Part shown: positions 1-8,776 of the stretch, one piece after another
Position numbering within the stretch: position 1 is the first letter of the stretch
Layout of the letters: each line of letters opens with the position of its first letter
From: Zhenpiania hominis
GTDB taxonomy: Bacteria; Bacillota; Clostridia; Peptostreptococcales; Anaerovoracaceae
Reading direction: 5' to 3'
Assembly: GCF_014333425.1 (NCBI RefSeq)
Contig: NZ_JACRYT010000028.1
Coordinates: 1 to 30,403, forward strand
DNA length: 30,403 nt
Notes under the pieces: generated by a model
The model's input: only the letters and a program-made list of their open reading frames with translations
Database searches by the model: none
Told to the model about the DNA's origin: nothing
Position numbers and translations under genes: made by a program

Positions 1-66
1 AGTTCTACCTTTCTGATAATGATTTCCTCCTGTTCATAAGTCTCATAGGAGGATAATTATACCACA

Positions 67-94
67 TTCGGGACATTTTCTTTTGTGGTATACT
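67..94 (+). promoter_or_regulatory. Probable promoter for tadA
   Basis: A good -10 box TATACT lies at 89-94, with a weak -35 candidate TTCGGG at 67-72 and a 16-base spacer. It would start transcription near 101, ahead of the tadA start. On the opposite strand, an extended -10 (TGG then TATAAT, 64 down to 56) could serve a leftward gene beyond the window edge. An AGGAGG-like site on that strand lies at 31-26, but I see no ATG, GTG or TTG start behind it inside the window. Confidence 0.45.
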
Positions 95-185
95 AAGACA
101 TTATCATATGTGAACCATATTGGAGCAGAAAACTAAGGAAATTCGCTTGATAGAACGCGAAAAATGTGATAACATTGAAAGGTAT

Positions 186-647
186 ATGAGGAATTATATG
201 ATAGAAGCTCTTGAGGAGGCGCAAAAAGCTTACGATTGTGGTGAAGTGCCGATCGGAGCGGTTGTAGAAAAAGATGGCGCAATTATAGGGCGGGGACATA
301 ATCTGACGGAAACTTTAAAAGATCCGACTGCCCACGCGGAAATGCTGGCTCTCCGGGAGGCGGCAAAAAAGCTGGGCGGATGGAGACTTTTAGGCTGTAA
401 TCTATATGTTACGGCTGAGCCGTGCGCTATGTGCGCGGGCGCGATTGTCTGGGCCCGTATTCACAGGCTGTACATCGGGACGATGGATCCGAAGGGCGGC
501 GCGTGCGGATCTGTTTTCAATATACCACAGGAACCGCGTCTTAACCATTATGTGGAAATTGAGACCGGGATCATGCAGCAGGAATGTCAAAACATACTGA
601 AAGCATTCTTTAAAGAACTGAGAAAGAAAAAGTCGGAGGAAGGATAA
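186..647 (+). CDS. tadA: tRNA-specific adenosine deaminase TadA
   Basis: TadA deaminates adenosine 34 of tRNA-Arg(ACG) to inosine, allowing wobble decoding of CGN codons. The 153-residue product has the zinc cytidine/adenosine deaminase signature: H50-A51-E52 (zinc ligand and catalytic Glu) and P79-C80-A-M-C83 (two Cys ligands). The N-terminal block YMIEALEEAQ...GEVPIGAVV and the C-terminal AFFKELRKKK match bacterial TadA. An upstream in-frame TTG at 120 would add 22 unconserved residues, so I reject it. ATG 186 and ATG 198 are both plausible; 198 has AGGA five bases upstream, but 186 keeps the usual residues before YM. The stop lies two bases before the next gene, which suggests an operon. 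Family assignment is sure; the start is uncertain by four codons. Confidence 0.95.
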   Translation: MRNYMIEALEEAQKAYDCGEVPIGAVVEKDGAIIGRGHNLTETLKDPTAHAEMLALREAAKKLGGWRLLGCNLYVTAEPCAMCAGAIVWARIHRLYIGTMDPKGGACGSVFNIPQEPRLNHYVEIETGIMQQECQNILKAFFKELRKKKSEEG

Positions 648-649
648 CT

Positions 650-1540
650 ATGAAAAGAACGGGCGTGCTTTTATGCCTTTTACTTATGATGATGCTCATG
701 TCGGCATCGGTTTGCTTCGCGGAAGAAGGCGGATTGAAAATTGAGGCACAATATCCGGAAAATGGAGCGACAGGAACCGCCGTGGAAAACGCCAGTCTTA
801 AAATCTGGTTTAACCAGGATGTAAGGCCACAGTCGGAGCAGGTGCGTCAGGCTAACGAAAAAGCAATTAAATTGGTAGATGAAAAGGGAAAGAATATTCC
901 GATCTATGTAGCTTACAGCCCAGATGAAGAAGGGCTGATGATGGTTTTGAGTGATAATTCCGCGCAGATTCAGGGCGATACGGAATATACGCTGACAATA
1001 GACCCTTCGTTTCAAGCTGCCAGTGGCGATACTCTGGCGGAAGGGGACAAGGTTTCCTTCACGACTCTGAATCAGTCACAGGCGACTACGGTCAATATGA
1101 TTATGATGGGCGTTATGATGGTAGGTATGATTTTCTTTACTTCCCGCAGCATGAAAAAACAGCAGGAAAAAGAAAAAGCCGCCAAAGGAAAGACGGAGAC
1201 AGTCAACCCGTATAAAGAAGCGAAGCGGACTGGAAAATCAGTTGAAGAAATCGTGGAAAAAGATAAGAAAAACAAAGAAAAACAGGCTGCGGCCGCAGCA
1301 AAGCGGGCATCTAAAAATCAGCGCGCGAAAGCCGCTAAAGAGAAAGCGGATAAGAACACTTCGTCAGATAAGAAACGAGTAGCGGGACCAAGACCGATTT
1401 CCGCTGCCGGGGGCAAATATAAACCTGCGAAGAAAAAGGCGCAAAAAAGCCAGCAGAACCAGCAGAAAAAGGGGAATACAAGGCCTAAGAACCAGACCGG
1501 GAAGCAGAGAAATACGAAGAATAAGTCGAAGAAAAAATAA
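650..1540 (+). CDS. Exported Ig-like (Big_5-type) membrane protein with lysine-rich tail
   Basis: The 296-residue product has three parts. Residues 1-24 look like a signal peptide (KR, then a Leu/Met core, then a small-residue site before EEGG). Residues about 28-141 resemble a bacterial Ig-like Big_5/SbsA domain (YPENGATGTAVENASLKIWF, TEYTLTIDPS, KVSFTTLN). Residues 147-164 form a Met-rich hydrophobic helix. After it comes a roughly 130-residue tail dominated by Lys, Ala, Gln and Asn with no visible fold. The likely topology is an Ig domain outside and a basic tail in the cytoplasm, where it could touch nucleic acid or acidic lipid; that role is inference. GGAGGAAGG just upstream is a clear ribosome-binding site, and the start is two bases after tadA. 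No specific function is recognised. Confidence 0.7.
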   Translation: MKRTGVLLCLLLMMMLMSASVCFAEEGGLKIEAQYPENGATGTAVENASLKIWFNQDVRPQSEQVRQANEKAIKLVDEKGKNIPIYVAYSPDEEGLMMVLSDNSAQIQGDTEYTLTIDPSFQAASGDTLAEGDKVSFTTLNQSQATTVNMIMMGVMMVGMIFFTSRSMKKQQEKEKAAKGKTETVNPYKEAKRTGKSVEEIVEKDKKNKEKQAAAAAKRASKNQRAKAAKEKADKNTSSDKKRVAGPRPISAAGGKYKPAKKKAQKSQQNQQKKGNTRPKNQTGKQRNTKNKSKKK

Positions 1541-1572
1541 AGCGGATAAGAGAAGCGGCAAACATAAAGATT

Positions 1573-1603
1573 GAAAGGAGCAGGGGACTTTCCTGCTCCT
1601 TTC
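1573..1603 (+). terminator. 12-bp stem-loop after the Ig-like gene, possible terminator
   Basis: Bases 1573-1584 and 1592-1603 are perfect inverted copies (GAAAGGAGCAGG / CCTGCTCCTTTC) around a 7-base loop. No T-run follows, so intrinsic termination would be weak; mRNA processing or stabilisation is an alternative. The rest of the 1541-1652 gap holds a CCCGATCGGG palindrome (1618-1627) and the ispE ribosome-binding site. Confidence 0.45.
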
Positions 1604-1652
1604 TGATAGGAAGGAACCCGATCGGGCTCTATAAAACTATAGGAGAAAAGAG

Positions 1653-2600
1653 ATGAAAAGGATACAGGTACGGGCCTACGGAAAGATCAATCTATGTCTT
1701 GATGTGCTCAGAAGACTTGAAAACGGATATCATGAGGTAGAGATGGTTATGCAGCAGATTCTGCTTCACGACGATGTGGACGTAAAGTGGTCAGAAGGGA
1801 CAAGACAGACGCGATCAGAGGCAGATGATGCTTTTCAGATCGAAGTTTCTACTAACAGACCTTATTTGCCGAGAGATGAACGAAATTTAGCTTATAAAGC
1901 GGCCAAGCAGATGTATTTGGCTTATGGAGCAGAGCGACAGGGAAAAGTGAGAATCGATATCAAAAAAAGGATCCCTGTCGCGGCAGGGCTCGCGGGAGGA
2001 AGCTGTAACGGCGCGGCGGTTCTTCACGCTTTAAATCTTCTATGGGGGCTGCGCTTAAAACTGCCGGAACTCTGTGCGGTGGGGGCGGAATTGGGATCGG
2101 ACGTACCTTTCTCTCTCATGGGACAGGCGAAGGCGAATCCGGAGCTGGGTCTTGCAGACGAACCGATGGCTTCACACTGCGCGATTGCCAGAGGAACAGG
2201 TACAGATTTGGAGCCGATTGCGGGACTGAAAAGCCATCTGCTGCTTACGAAGCCACCTATGGGCGTATCTACGGCAGAGGTGTATAAAGGTCTTGAGCTG
2301 GATTCGATTACGGAGCATCCGAATATAGCAGAGTTGAAAGAAGCGTTAGCTGGAAAAAATTATAGAAAGATTCAAAAAAATATGGTGAATGTCCTTGAAA
2401 ATTTTACTCTGACAAGGTATCCTAAAGTTATGTATACAAAGAACAAAGTAAAACGACTGCTGGGAGAAGAGGCAGTTCTGATGAGCGGAAGCGGTCCCAC
2501 GATCTTCGCTCTCTGCAAAACCAGAGAGGAAGCTCAGCACGCTTGTGAGCAACTGAAAAAAGAAAACAGGGAAACGTTTTGGACCCGAACGACCTACTAA
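1653..2600 (+). CDS. ispE: 4-diphosphocytidyl-2-C-methyl-D-erythritol kinase
   Basis: IspE phosphorylates CDP-methylerythritol with ATP in the MEP isoprenoid pathway in the cytoplasm. The 315-residue product has the GHMP-kinase layout: YGKINLCLDVL (catalytic K11), the glycine-rich ATP loop PVAAGLAGGSCNGAA (108-122), GSDVPFSL with catalytic D150, and GSGPTIFAL near the C-terminus. It is somewhat long for the family, because about 17 extra residues (AKANPELGLADEPMASH) sit just after GSDVPFSLMG. The AGGAGAAAAGAG before ATG 1653 supports the start. The stop is followed 14 bases later by the GntR gene, whose ribosome-binding site begins right after this stop, so the two are probably cotranscribed. 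Confidence 0.93.
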   Translation: MKRIQVRAYGKINLCLDVLRRLENGYHEVEMVMQQILLHDDVDVKWSEGTRQTRSEADDAFQIEVSTNRPYLPRDERNLAYKAAKQMYLAYGAERQGKVRIDIKKRIPVAAGLAGGSCNGAAVLHALNLLWGLRLKLPELCAVGAELGSDVPFSLMGQAKANPELGLADEPMASHCAIARGTGTDLEPIAGLKSHLLLTKPPMGVSTAEVYKGLELDSITEHPNIAELKEALAGKNYRKIQKNMVNVLENFTLTRYPKVMYTKNKVKRLLGEEAVLMSGSGPTIFALCKTREEAQHACEQLKKENRETFWTRTTY

Positions 2601-2614
2601 GAGGAGAGTATTAC

Positions 2615-3295
2615 ATGCTGAACTTTGACATCCAGAATCACAGACCTCTGCGGGAAATTGTGTATGAGGAACTGAAAATGCAGATTCTGACAGGAAAGAT
2701 TGTGCCGGGGACCAGATTAATGGAAGTTGAACTGGCGGCAGATATGGGGGTGAGTAGAACTCCGATTCGCGAAGCAATCCGAAAATTGGAAAAGGAAGGC
2801 TTAGTAACCATTGAACCGAGGCGGGGGGCATATGCTTCACAGATATCTGTAAAAGATATGGTGGATATTTTAGAAGTAAGACAAGACATGGAAGGTCTGG
2901 CGGCTTACTTCGCGTCTTCGCGGATGACGGAAGAACAGATGGCAGATCTGAAGCGAACTTCGGATTCTTATAATCGGGCAGTAGCGGAAGGTGATATGGA
3001 CAGCATGATTGCCTATGACACTCGATTTCATCGGATTATTGTAGAATCCTGCAATAATAATATTTTGGTTCATATGATTGAACAGCTTCAAGAATTGGTG
3101 CTTCGGTTCCGCTATATTTATTATGATGACTTTCGGAGAGCGGAAAATATGCCAGAAGAGCATCGGCAGATTTTAGAGGCGATTCGTGACGGCAGAGCGG
3201 AGGATGCCAGAGCGGCCGCGGACATACATATCGATCGACTGAAAGAGATGGTTATTCGAGACGGAATTCGACAAAAAACGAGCATGAGCAAATAG
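2615..3295 (+). CDS. GntR-family (FadR/FCD) transcriptional regulator
   Basis: This 226-residue DNA-binding regulator has an N-terminal winged helix-turn-helix (about 10-75; VSRTPIREAIRKLEKEGLV and the wing PRRGAYASQIS) and a C-terminal FCD ligand domain. The FCD metal-site residues appear intact: D135 and H139 in DTRFHR, H183 in EEHRQILEAI and H205 in AADIHI. FCD regulators usually sense small organic acids or their metals; the ligand here is unknown. I chose ATG 2615, preceded by GAGGAG at 2601-2606, over an upstream TTG (2579) that lies inside ispE. The gene ends just before a strong terminator. Its targets cannot be read from context; ridA, convergent and next door, is one guess. Confidence 0.88.
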   Translation: MLNFDIQNHRPLREIVYEELKMQILTGKIVPGTRLMEVELAADMGVSRTPIREAIRKLEKEGLVTIEPRRGAYASQISVKDMVDILEVRQDMEGLAAYFASSRMTEEQMADLKRTSDSYNRAVAEGDMDSMIAYDTRFHRIIVESCNNNILVHMIEQLQELVLRFRYIYYDDFRRAENMPEEHRQILEAIRDGRAEDARAAADIHIDRLKEMVIRDGIRQKTSMSK

Positions 3296-3311
3296 AAAAA
3301 ATGAGAAAAGG

Positions 3312-3353
3312 GGTTCGCTGCATCCGTACAGATTTGATGCGGCGAACCTTTTT
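3312..3353. terminator. Bidirectional terminator between the GntR gene and ridA
   Basis: A 13-base stem with one mismatch, GGTTCGCTGCATC (3312-3324) against GATGCGGCGAACC (3336-3348), is followed by TTTTT on the plus strand. It is preceded by A-rich sequence that gives a T-rich run on the minus strand. It lies between convergent genes and can serve both. Confidence 0.85.
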
Positions 3354-3385
3354 CATACTGTTATCTGAGGCAAGCGCAGGCTATT

Positions 3386-3766
3386 TTATCGGTATGCGAT
3401 CGTTTCTATTTCCACCAGGACATCTTTTGGAAGTCTGGCTACCTCTACAGCAGAGCGGGAAGGGTAGGAGCCTTCCGTAAAAAATTCGGCGTAGATTTCG
3501 TTCATTTTCCCGAAATCATTCATGTTTTTAATAAAGACCGTTGTTTTCAGTACCTTGTCCAAAGAAGAGCCTGCGGTTTCCAGAATTGCTTTCATGTTTT
3601 TAAATACCTGCCGCGTCTGTTCCTCAATGGTCGTGCCGACAATGTCTCCGGTTGCCGGGTCTAGTGGAACCTGGCCGGATGTGAAGACAAAGTCACCGAA
3701 AATATTCGCCTGGGAATAAGGCCCGATTGCGGCGGGAGCCTTATCAGTTGATACTATTTTTCTCAT
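3386..3766 (-). CDS. ridA: RidA-family enamine/imine deaminase
   Basis: RidA hydrolyses reactive 2-aminoacrylate-type enamines and imines released by PLP enzymes such as threonine dehydratase. The 126 residues span the full YjgF/YER057c/UK114 fold. Visible signatures are AIGPYSQA near the N-terminus, [12 protein letters not shown], and the C-terminal [21 protein letters not shown]104 and E119 correspond to the catalytic-pocket Arg and Glu of E. coli RidA. GGAGGAATT directly precedes the ATG. A TATAAT -10 lies at 3816-3811 upstream with no clear -35. The gene stands alone between the terminator at 3312-3353 and the gdhA remnant. Confidence 0.93.
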   Translation of the reverse strand: MRKIVSTDKAPAAIGPYSQANIFGDFVFTSGQVPLDPATGDIVGTTIEEQTRQVFKNMKAILETAGSSLDKVLKTTVFIKNMNDFGKMNEIYAEFFTEGSYPSRSAVEVARLPKDVLVEIETIAYR

Positions 3767-3875
3767 AATTCATTCCTCCTGATTCTCCCCTGATAAAAAG
3801 GGATAGCTATATTATACAGGGAAATTTTTGGTTCGTATACCTGTTTTCGGTTTTCGGAATGAATAAAACCTTTTT

Positions 3876-4921
<1,046 letters not shown>

Positions 4922-4953
4922 AAAACCCAGGAAAAAAGGAAGAGGAGTAGAAC

Positions 4954-5502
4954 ATGTGCAGAGAAAAAGCCGAAAGGACAGGGGAAAAGCCATTTCCCCG
5001 TAATCTGTTTTTTATTGGATTTATGGGGTGCGGGAAATCAACGATATCCGGGAAATTCGGTGAACTTTTTTCTATGGAGCAGGTTGAAATGGATGAGCGG
5101 ATTGAGGAACAGGCAGGGATGAAAATTTCGGAGATTTTCCGTGTTCATGGGGAAAAAGCCTTTCGGGATATGGAAACCGAATTTCTGCGCGGGCTGTGTT
5201 GCCGCGGCGGGTTGGCCGTTTCCTGCGGGGGAGGCGTCCCTCTGCGAAAGGAAAACGTAGAGCTTATGAAAAACAGCGGCAAAGTTATTTTTCTGACGGC
5301 GTCACCGCAGACGATTTACGAGAGAGTAAAAGGCAGCAGCGACCGTCCGCTGCTGGAAGGTAAGAAGAATACGGACGCAATCCGTGAGATGATCGAGATA
5401 CGGCGCCCGATCTATGAAGCTGCCGCGGATTTTCGTATCTCTACAGATGGAAAGTCGATCGAAGAAATCTGCAGGGAAGTGTATGAACAGGCGCGCCGTT
5501 GA
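4954..5502 (+). CDS. aroK: Shikimate kinase
   Basis: AroK transfers phosphate from ATP to shikimate, step five of the chorismate pathway. The 182-residue product has the complete P-loop kinase set: Walker A GFMGCGKST (22-30), the shikimate-binding Asp in EMDERIE (D47), FRDME (R71), the SCGGG loop (90-94) and the lid Arg in DRPLL (R131). A short charged N-terminal extension of about 16 residues precedes the core. GGAAGAGGAG precedes the ATG. The gene is transcribed alone toward the end of the leftward aro operon. It matters because the kinase-like tail of the neighbouring AroE lacks a P-loop, so this is the only functional shikimate kinase in the window. Confidence 0.93.
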   Translation: MCREKAERTGEKPFPRNLFFIGFMGCGKSTISGKFGELFSMEQVEMDERIEEQAGMKISEIFRVHGEKAFRDMETEFLRGLCCRGGLAVSCGGGVPLRKENVELMKNSGKVIFLTASPQTIYERVKGSSDRPLLEGKKNTDAIREMIEIRRPIYEAAADFRISTDGKSIEEICREVYEQARR

Positions 5503-5506
5503 TAAT

Positions 5507-5548
5507 AAGAAAAGTGGAAATGACGGAATCAAAGATTCCGATTTCCAC
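5507..5548 (-). terminator. Terminator of the aro operon
   Basis: On the minus strand a long compound hairpin forms from GTGGAAAT (5548-5541) and CGGAATC, with their complements at 5514-5521 and 5524-5540. TTTTCTT follows (5513-5507). It sits just after the aroK stop and 37 bases past the aroE stop, so it ends leftward transcription at the last moment before the convergent gene. Confidence 0.75.
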
Positions 5549-5584
5549 ATGCTGACCGCAAGGGTCAGTGTATTTTCTGAGGAG

Positions 5585-6544
5585 CTAGAAAGCCCTGCCG
5601 TTTTGCAGAAGGGCTTTTTTTTCTTGTGGCGTACAGACTATTGAATCCGGAACATAGATGAGCTGGCCTCTTTCCCGTCCCACCTGTTCGGCCAGGGAAG
5701 GATCATCCAGACGAATAAAGGTCTTGTTGTGGGATTGGGCGGACTGACGCGCGCGGACTTCGGAACCTCCAAAGCAGATCAGATTTTCAATCTGGCTCCG
5801 GAGCATTTTGATGATGCGTTCGTTTTCCGCCTGGAATCCATTCTCATCCAGAAAGAATTCCGCTGCTGCCGTAGCCTGGGCAACCAGCATGGGGAGACCG
5901 TTGGAATGTGAAATTTTCAACTCTTCCGCCTGTTGGAGCAGCACGGTTTTAAAGGGGTTATAGATCACGTCAATGACACCGCCGCACGCGGGAAACTCTG
6001 AAAGCTCAATCAGATGCTTTCCATTGTCCGGATAAGTGCCTACCGGAGTTGTATTGATGATAACTTCCACGTCCCGATGGCTTTTCAAATCTTCATATGA
6101 AATACATCCCGATTCACCACGGCGGGAAGCAATCAGAATCTGCGCCGCGCCCTGATCGGAAATTGCCTTCCGCGCGGTGAGACTGGTGCCGCCGTTTCCT
6201 AAAATCAGGACTTTTTTTCCGGAAAAAGAAATGCCGGCGCTGGCAGCCGCGTAAAGAAACCCGGTGTAATCGGTATTGGTTCCGCAGAGAAGGCCGTCAC
6301 GAAAATAAAGTGTGTTGATTGAGCCAATCTCCGATGCGAGTTCCGAAACCTGATCGCAGAACGGAAAAACCGCTTTTTTATAGGGAATGGTAATATTCAG
6401 GCCGGAAAACTCTCTTTTCTTGAGATAGATTTCTAATTCCTCCCGGCTCAAGCTGAGGAGGTCATAAGTGTACCTCCCCAGGCTTTCATGAATTTGTTTG
6501 GAGTAACTGTGCCCCAATTTTTCTCCGATGAGACCGTATGTCAT
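5585..6544 (-). CDS. aroE: Shikimate dehydrogenase with a degenerate kinase-like tail
   Basis: AroE reduces 3-dehydroshikimate to shikimate with NADPH. Residues 1-250 are a normal AroE: GHSYS (11-15) for substrate, NITIPYK with catalytic K56, NTDYTG with D92, the nucleotide loop GNGGTSLTA (116-124), NTTPVGTYP (165-172) and NGLPMLVAQA. The usual enzyme stops near residue 250-280, but this one continues to 319. The tail (about 251-319) resembles fragments of shikimate kinase: ENLICFGGS where a kinase has its first strand and P-loop, TFIRLDD like the D-x-D/E region, and GQLIYVPDSIVCTPQEKKALLQNGRAF (two adjacent stretches) like the GGG-loop and following helix. It has no GxxxxGKS. I read it as the decayed half of an AroE-AroK fusion (inference). 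The start is ATG 6544 with AAGGAG; a longer frame upstream overlaps pheA. Confidence 0.92.
   Translation of the reverse strand: MTYGLIGEKLGHSYSKQIHESLGRYTYDLLSLSREELEIYLKKREFSGLNITIPYKKAVFPFCDQVSELASEIGSINTLYFRDGLLCGTNTDYTGFLYAAASAGISFSGKKVLILGNGGTSLTARKAISDQGAAQILIASRRGESGCISYEDLKSHRDVEVIINTTPVGTYPDNGKHLIELSEFPACGGVIDVIYNPFKTVLLQQAEELKISHSNGLPMLVAQATAAAEFFLDENGFQAENERIIKMLRSQIENLICFGGSEVRARQSAQSHNKTFIRLDDPSLAEQVGRERGQLIYVPDSIVCTPQEKKALLQNGRAF
5591..5622 (+). terminator. Terminator of aroK, inside the 3' end of aroE
   Basis: On the plus strand, AGCCC (5591-5595) pairs with GGGCT (5611-5615) and TGC with GCA inside it. A run of eight T follows (5615-5622). The element overlaps the last 12 or so codons of the convergent aroE gene. 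A further small hairpin, CTGACC/GGGTCAG, lies at about 5551-5568. Confidence 0.75.
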
Positions 6545-6554
6545 ACTTTGCTCC

Positions 6555-7697
6555 TTAAATCGTTTCCGAATAGCTGCCAAGGAATACGAATAATTCCGGC
6601 TGGTTCTCCAGCTGTCCCAGCAGGTTTACAAGCTCCGGCGAATAAACGGACGCTTCCATATCGAAATAGAACATAAATTCAAAATCGCTGCCCGGTACCG
6701 GACGGGATTCCAGTTTTGTCAGGTTTACGCCCAGCGCGGCAAATTTGGCGATCATATGGTAGAGGGAGCTTGGCCTGTGCGGAAGCGTCAGCATCAGGCT
6801 GATCTTGTTGGCTCCAGGATAGATTTCCAGATTCTTAGAAATACAGATAAAACGGGTATAGTTGTTATCACTGACCTGGATATTGTTGTTTAAGGATTCC
6901 AAGCCGTACAGTTCCATACAGTCTCTGGAGCAGATGGCGGCAACATCGTCTCGCTCGGATTCCGCGACCATTTTCGCGGCGCGGGCGGTGTTCTCACAAA
7001 TGGTGATTTTGACATCCTTGAGTGTTTTCAGGAATTCTCCGCACTGACCGATGGCCTGCTCGTGAGAGAAAATTTCTTTCACATCCTTGAGTTTTGTCCC
7101 CGGCTTTGCCAGCAGGCTGTGATTGATCCGCAGGCGGATACTTTTGACAATATGAAAGTTGTAATTGCGCATCAGGTCGTATACGGTTCCTACGGATCCG
7201 TAAGAGCTGTTCTCAATCGGAAGAATTCCATACTGACACAATCCTTTTTCAACCGCGTTGAATACGCCTTCAAAACTGTTGAAATACATCGTGCTTGGGA
7301 CCTCAAACAGTTTTTCGCAGGCGGCCTGGGAGTAAGAGCCTTCTACGCCCTGGCAGGCTACAACCGCTTTTTTTGGGAAAAGCTTCGGCGTCTCTTCCAA
7401 TGCCTTCTCGATACGCTCGCCAATGTCAGAAACGCGGGAGAGGTAATTGTTCTGGTAAGAACGGCTCAGATCAAATAAGGTGTTGAAGAGGATACGGGCG
7501 TATCCGTCCAGAGGTTCGCCGACTTCATTAGAGATACGGTGGAGAATTTCTTTTTCCCTGGAAGCGTTTACAACCGGCAGATTACCTTCCTGCTTCGCCT
7601 TCGCGATATCCAGAGAAAGAGCCATTCTTTCCTTGAACAGATCCGCGATCTGAGAGTCTACTTTGTCGATGTCTTTTCTGATTTCTTCTAATTTCAT
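6555..7697 (-). CDS. pheA: Bifunctional chorismate mutase / prephenate dehydratase (P-protein)
   Basis: PheA converts chorismate to prephenate and then to phenylpyruvate, the Phe branch. The 380-residue product has three domains. Residues 1-88 are an AroQ-type chorismate mutase (IRKDIDKVDSQIADLFKERM, then REKEIL). Residues about 110-290 are prephenate dehydratase, with GVEGSYSQAA, PIENSSYGSVG and the catalytic N-Y-T-R-F motif (T281-R-F283). Residues 299-378 are an ACT regulatory domain with the ESRP motif (330-333), which binds Phe in the family and gives feedback inhibition. The ATG (7697-7695) overlaps the aroC stop as ATGA, so translation is probably coupled. GGAGG lies upstream. The aroE start follows ten bases after the stop. 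Confidence 0.95.
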   Translation of the reverse strand: MKLEEIRKDIDKVDSQIADLFKERMALSLDIAKAKQEGNLPVVNASREKEILHRISNEVGEPLDGYARILFNTLFDLSRSYQNNYLSRVSDIGERIEKALEETPKLFPKKAVVACQGVEGSYSQAACEKLFEVPSTMYFNSFEGVFNAVEKGLCQYGILPIENSSYGSVGTVYDLMRNYNFHIVKSIRLRINHSLLAKPGTKLKDVKEIFSHEQAIGQCGEFLKTLKDVKITICENTARAAKMVAESERDDVAAICSRDCMELYGLESLNNNIQVSDNNYTRFICISKNLEIYPGANKISLMLTLPHRPSSLYHMIAKFAALGVNLTKLESRPVPGSDFEFMFYFDMEASVYSPELVNLLGQLENQPELFVFLGSYSETI

Positions 7698-8776
7698 TCT
7701 TTTTCCTCCATAATCATATTTAAAAGTCCAATAGCCATCGCGGCCCGGCATACCGGAACGGCCCGCACCGCGACGCAGGGGTCGTGCCGCCCCCGGATGG
7801 ACAGAGTTTCATTTTCTTTCCTGCTCAGACTTACCGACTGCTGCGCTTTGGCGATGGAAGGCGTCGGCTTGAACGCGAGCCTTGCGATAATCGGCATGCC
7901 GGAGGTAATTCCTCCGAGGATGCCACCATGATGGTTGGTGCTGGTTCGCACCTGCCCGCCCTCCATACGGAAGGGATCGTTGTTTTCGGAACCCCGCATT
8001 CCGGAAGCGGCGAAACCCGCGCCAAATTCGATTCCTTTAACTGCGGGGATCCCAAAAAAGATTGGAGACAGTACACTCTCCACGCCATCGTACATAGGGC
8101 CGCCTAGTCCGGCGGGGCAGTTTTTCGCGTAAACCTCCACAATTCCGCCGACAGAGTCGCCGGCCTTTCGGGCGGAGAGAATCTCTTCCTTCATTTTTTC
8201 GCCGGCTTCCCGCGAAATCGTCGGAAAACCAGAAGTCGTGGGAATATCCGGATTCAGTGGATTCAGAGCCGCGTCCCGAATACTGCCGACAGAATAAAGA
8301 TGGGCGCCGATTTCAACGCCTTCTTTTCGAAGAAGCTGCAGGGCAATCCCGCCCGCAATACACAAGGGCGCGGTCATCCGCGCGGAAAAAGGGCCGCCGC
8401 CCGCCATGTTCAGGCGATTGCCGTATTTGATCCACGCGGTATAGTCGGCATGTCCCGGACGGGGAATATCCCGCAGATTTTTATAATCCTCAGAGCGGGT
8501 GTTTGTATTGGCAATCGTCAGTGTAACTACCGGTTCTGTGATGACGGCGAGGTTATCGATAATCCGTAGTCCCCGTTCCGGCCGTACCAAATCCGGTTCT
8601 TTTCTTGTGGTAGTAAAAGGGCTGTTTCCAGGGGCCCGTTCATCTAAAAACTCCTGCAGTTCCTTTAAGTCAAAGGCGGTAAAGCGAGGGAGCCCTTGGA
8701 TATGAACGCCGATTTCCGGTTCGTGGGAACCTCCGAATATGGTTATTTTTATTTTTTCTCCAAAACTAGAGTTCAC
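7694..8776 (-). CDS. aroC: Chorismate synthase
   Basis: AroC eliminates phosphate from EPSP to give chorismate, using reduced FMN. The 360-residue product carries the family blocks GGGPFSARMTAPLCIAGG, DSVGGIVE, RGSENNDPFR, the pair TSTNHHGGILGG / ITSGMPIIARLAFKPTPSI, and RHDPCVAVRAVPV. The N-terminal signature reads FGGSHEPEIGV where most members have ESHG, a local variation; the His is kept. I chose GTG 8776 because GGGAGG lies eight bases upstream; no ATG fits. The start overlaps the end of aroA by 11 bases and the stop overlaps the pheA start by four. Confidence 0.93.
   Translation of the reverse strand: MNSSFGEKIKITIFGGSHEPEIGVHIQGLPRFTAFDLKELQEFLDERAPGNSPFTTTRKEPDLVRPERGLRIIDNLAVITEPVVTLTIANTNTRSEDYKNLRDIPRPGHADYTAWIKYGNRLNMAGGGPFSARMTAPLCIAGGIALQLLRKEGVEIGAHLYSVGSIRDAALNPLNPDIPTTSGFPTISREAGEKMKEEILSARKAGDSVGGIVEVYAKNCPAGLGGPMYDGVESVLSPIFFGIPAVKGIEFGAGFAASGMRGSENNDPFRMEGGQVRTSTNHHGGILGGITSGMPIIARLAFKPTPSIAKAQQSVSLSRKENETLSIRGRHDPCVAVRAVPVCRAAMAIGLLNMIMEEKE

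Noticed and set aside
1..66. Start of a leftward gene at the left edge
   Set aside because: A -10-like box and an AGGAGG occur on the minus strand, but only ATT or ATC codons follow at the right distance. That is too little to call a gene.
120..185. Upstream TTG start for tadA
   Set aside because: The extra 22 residues do not match TadA, TTG is a rarer start, and ATG 186 or 198 aligns with the family N-terminus.
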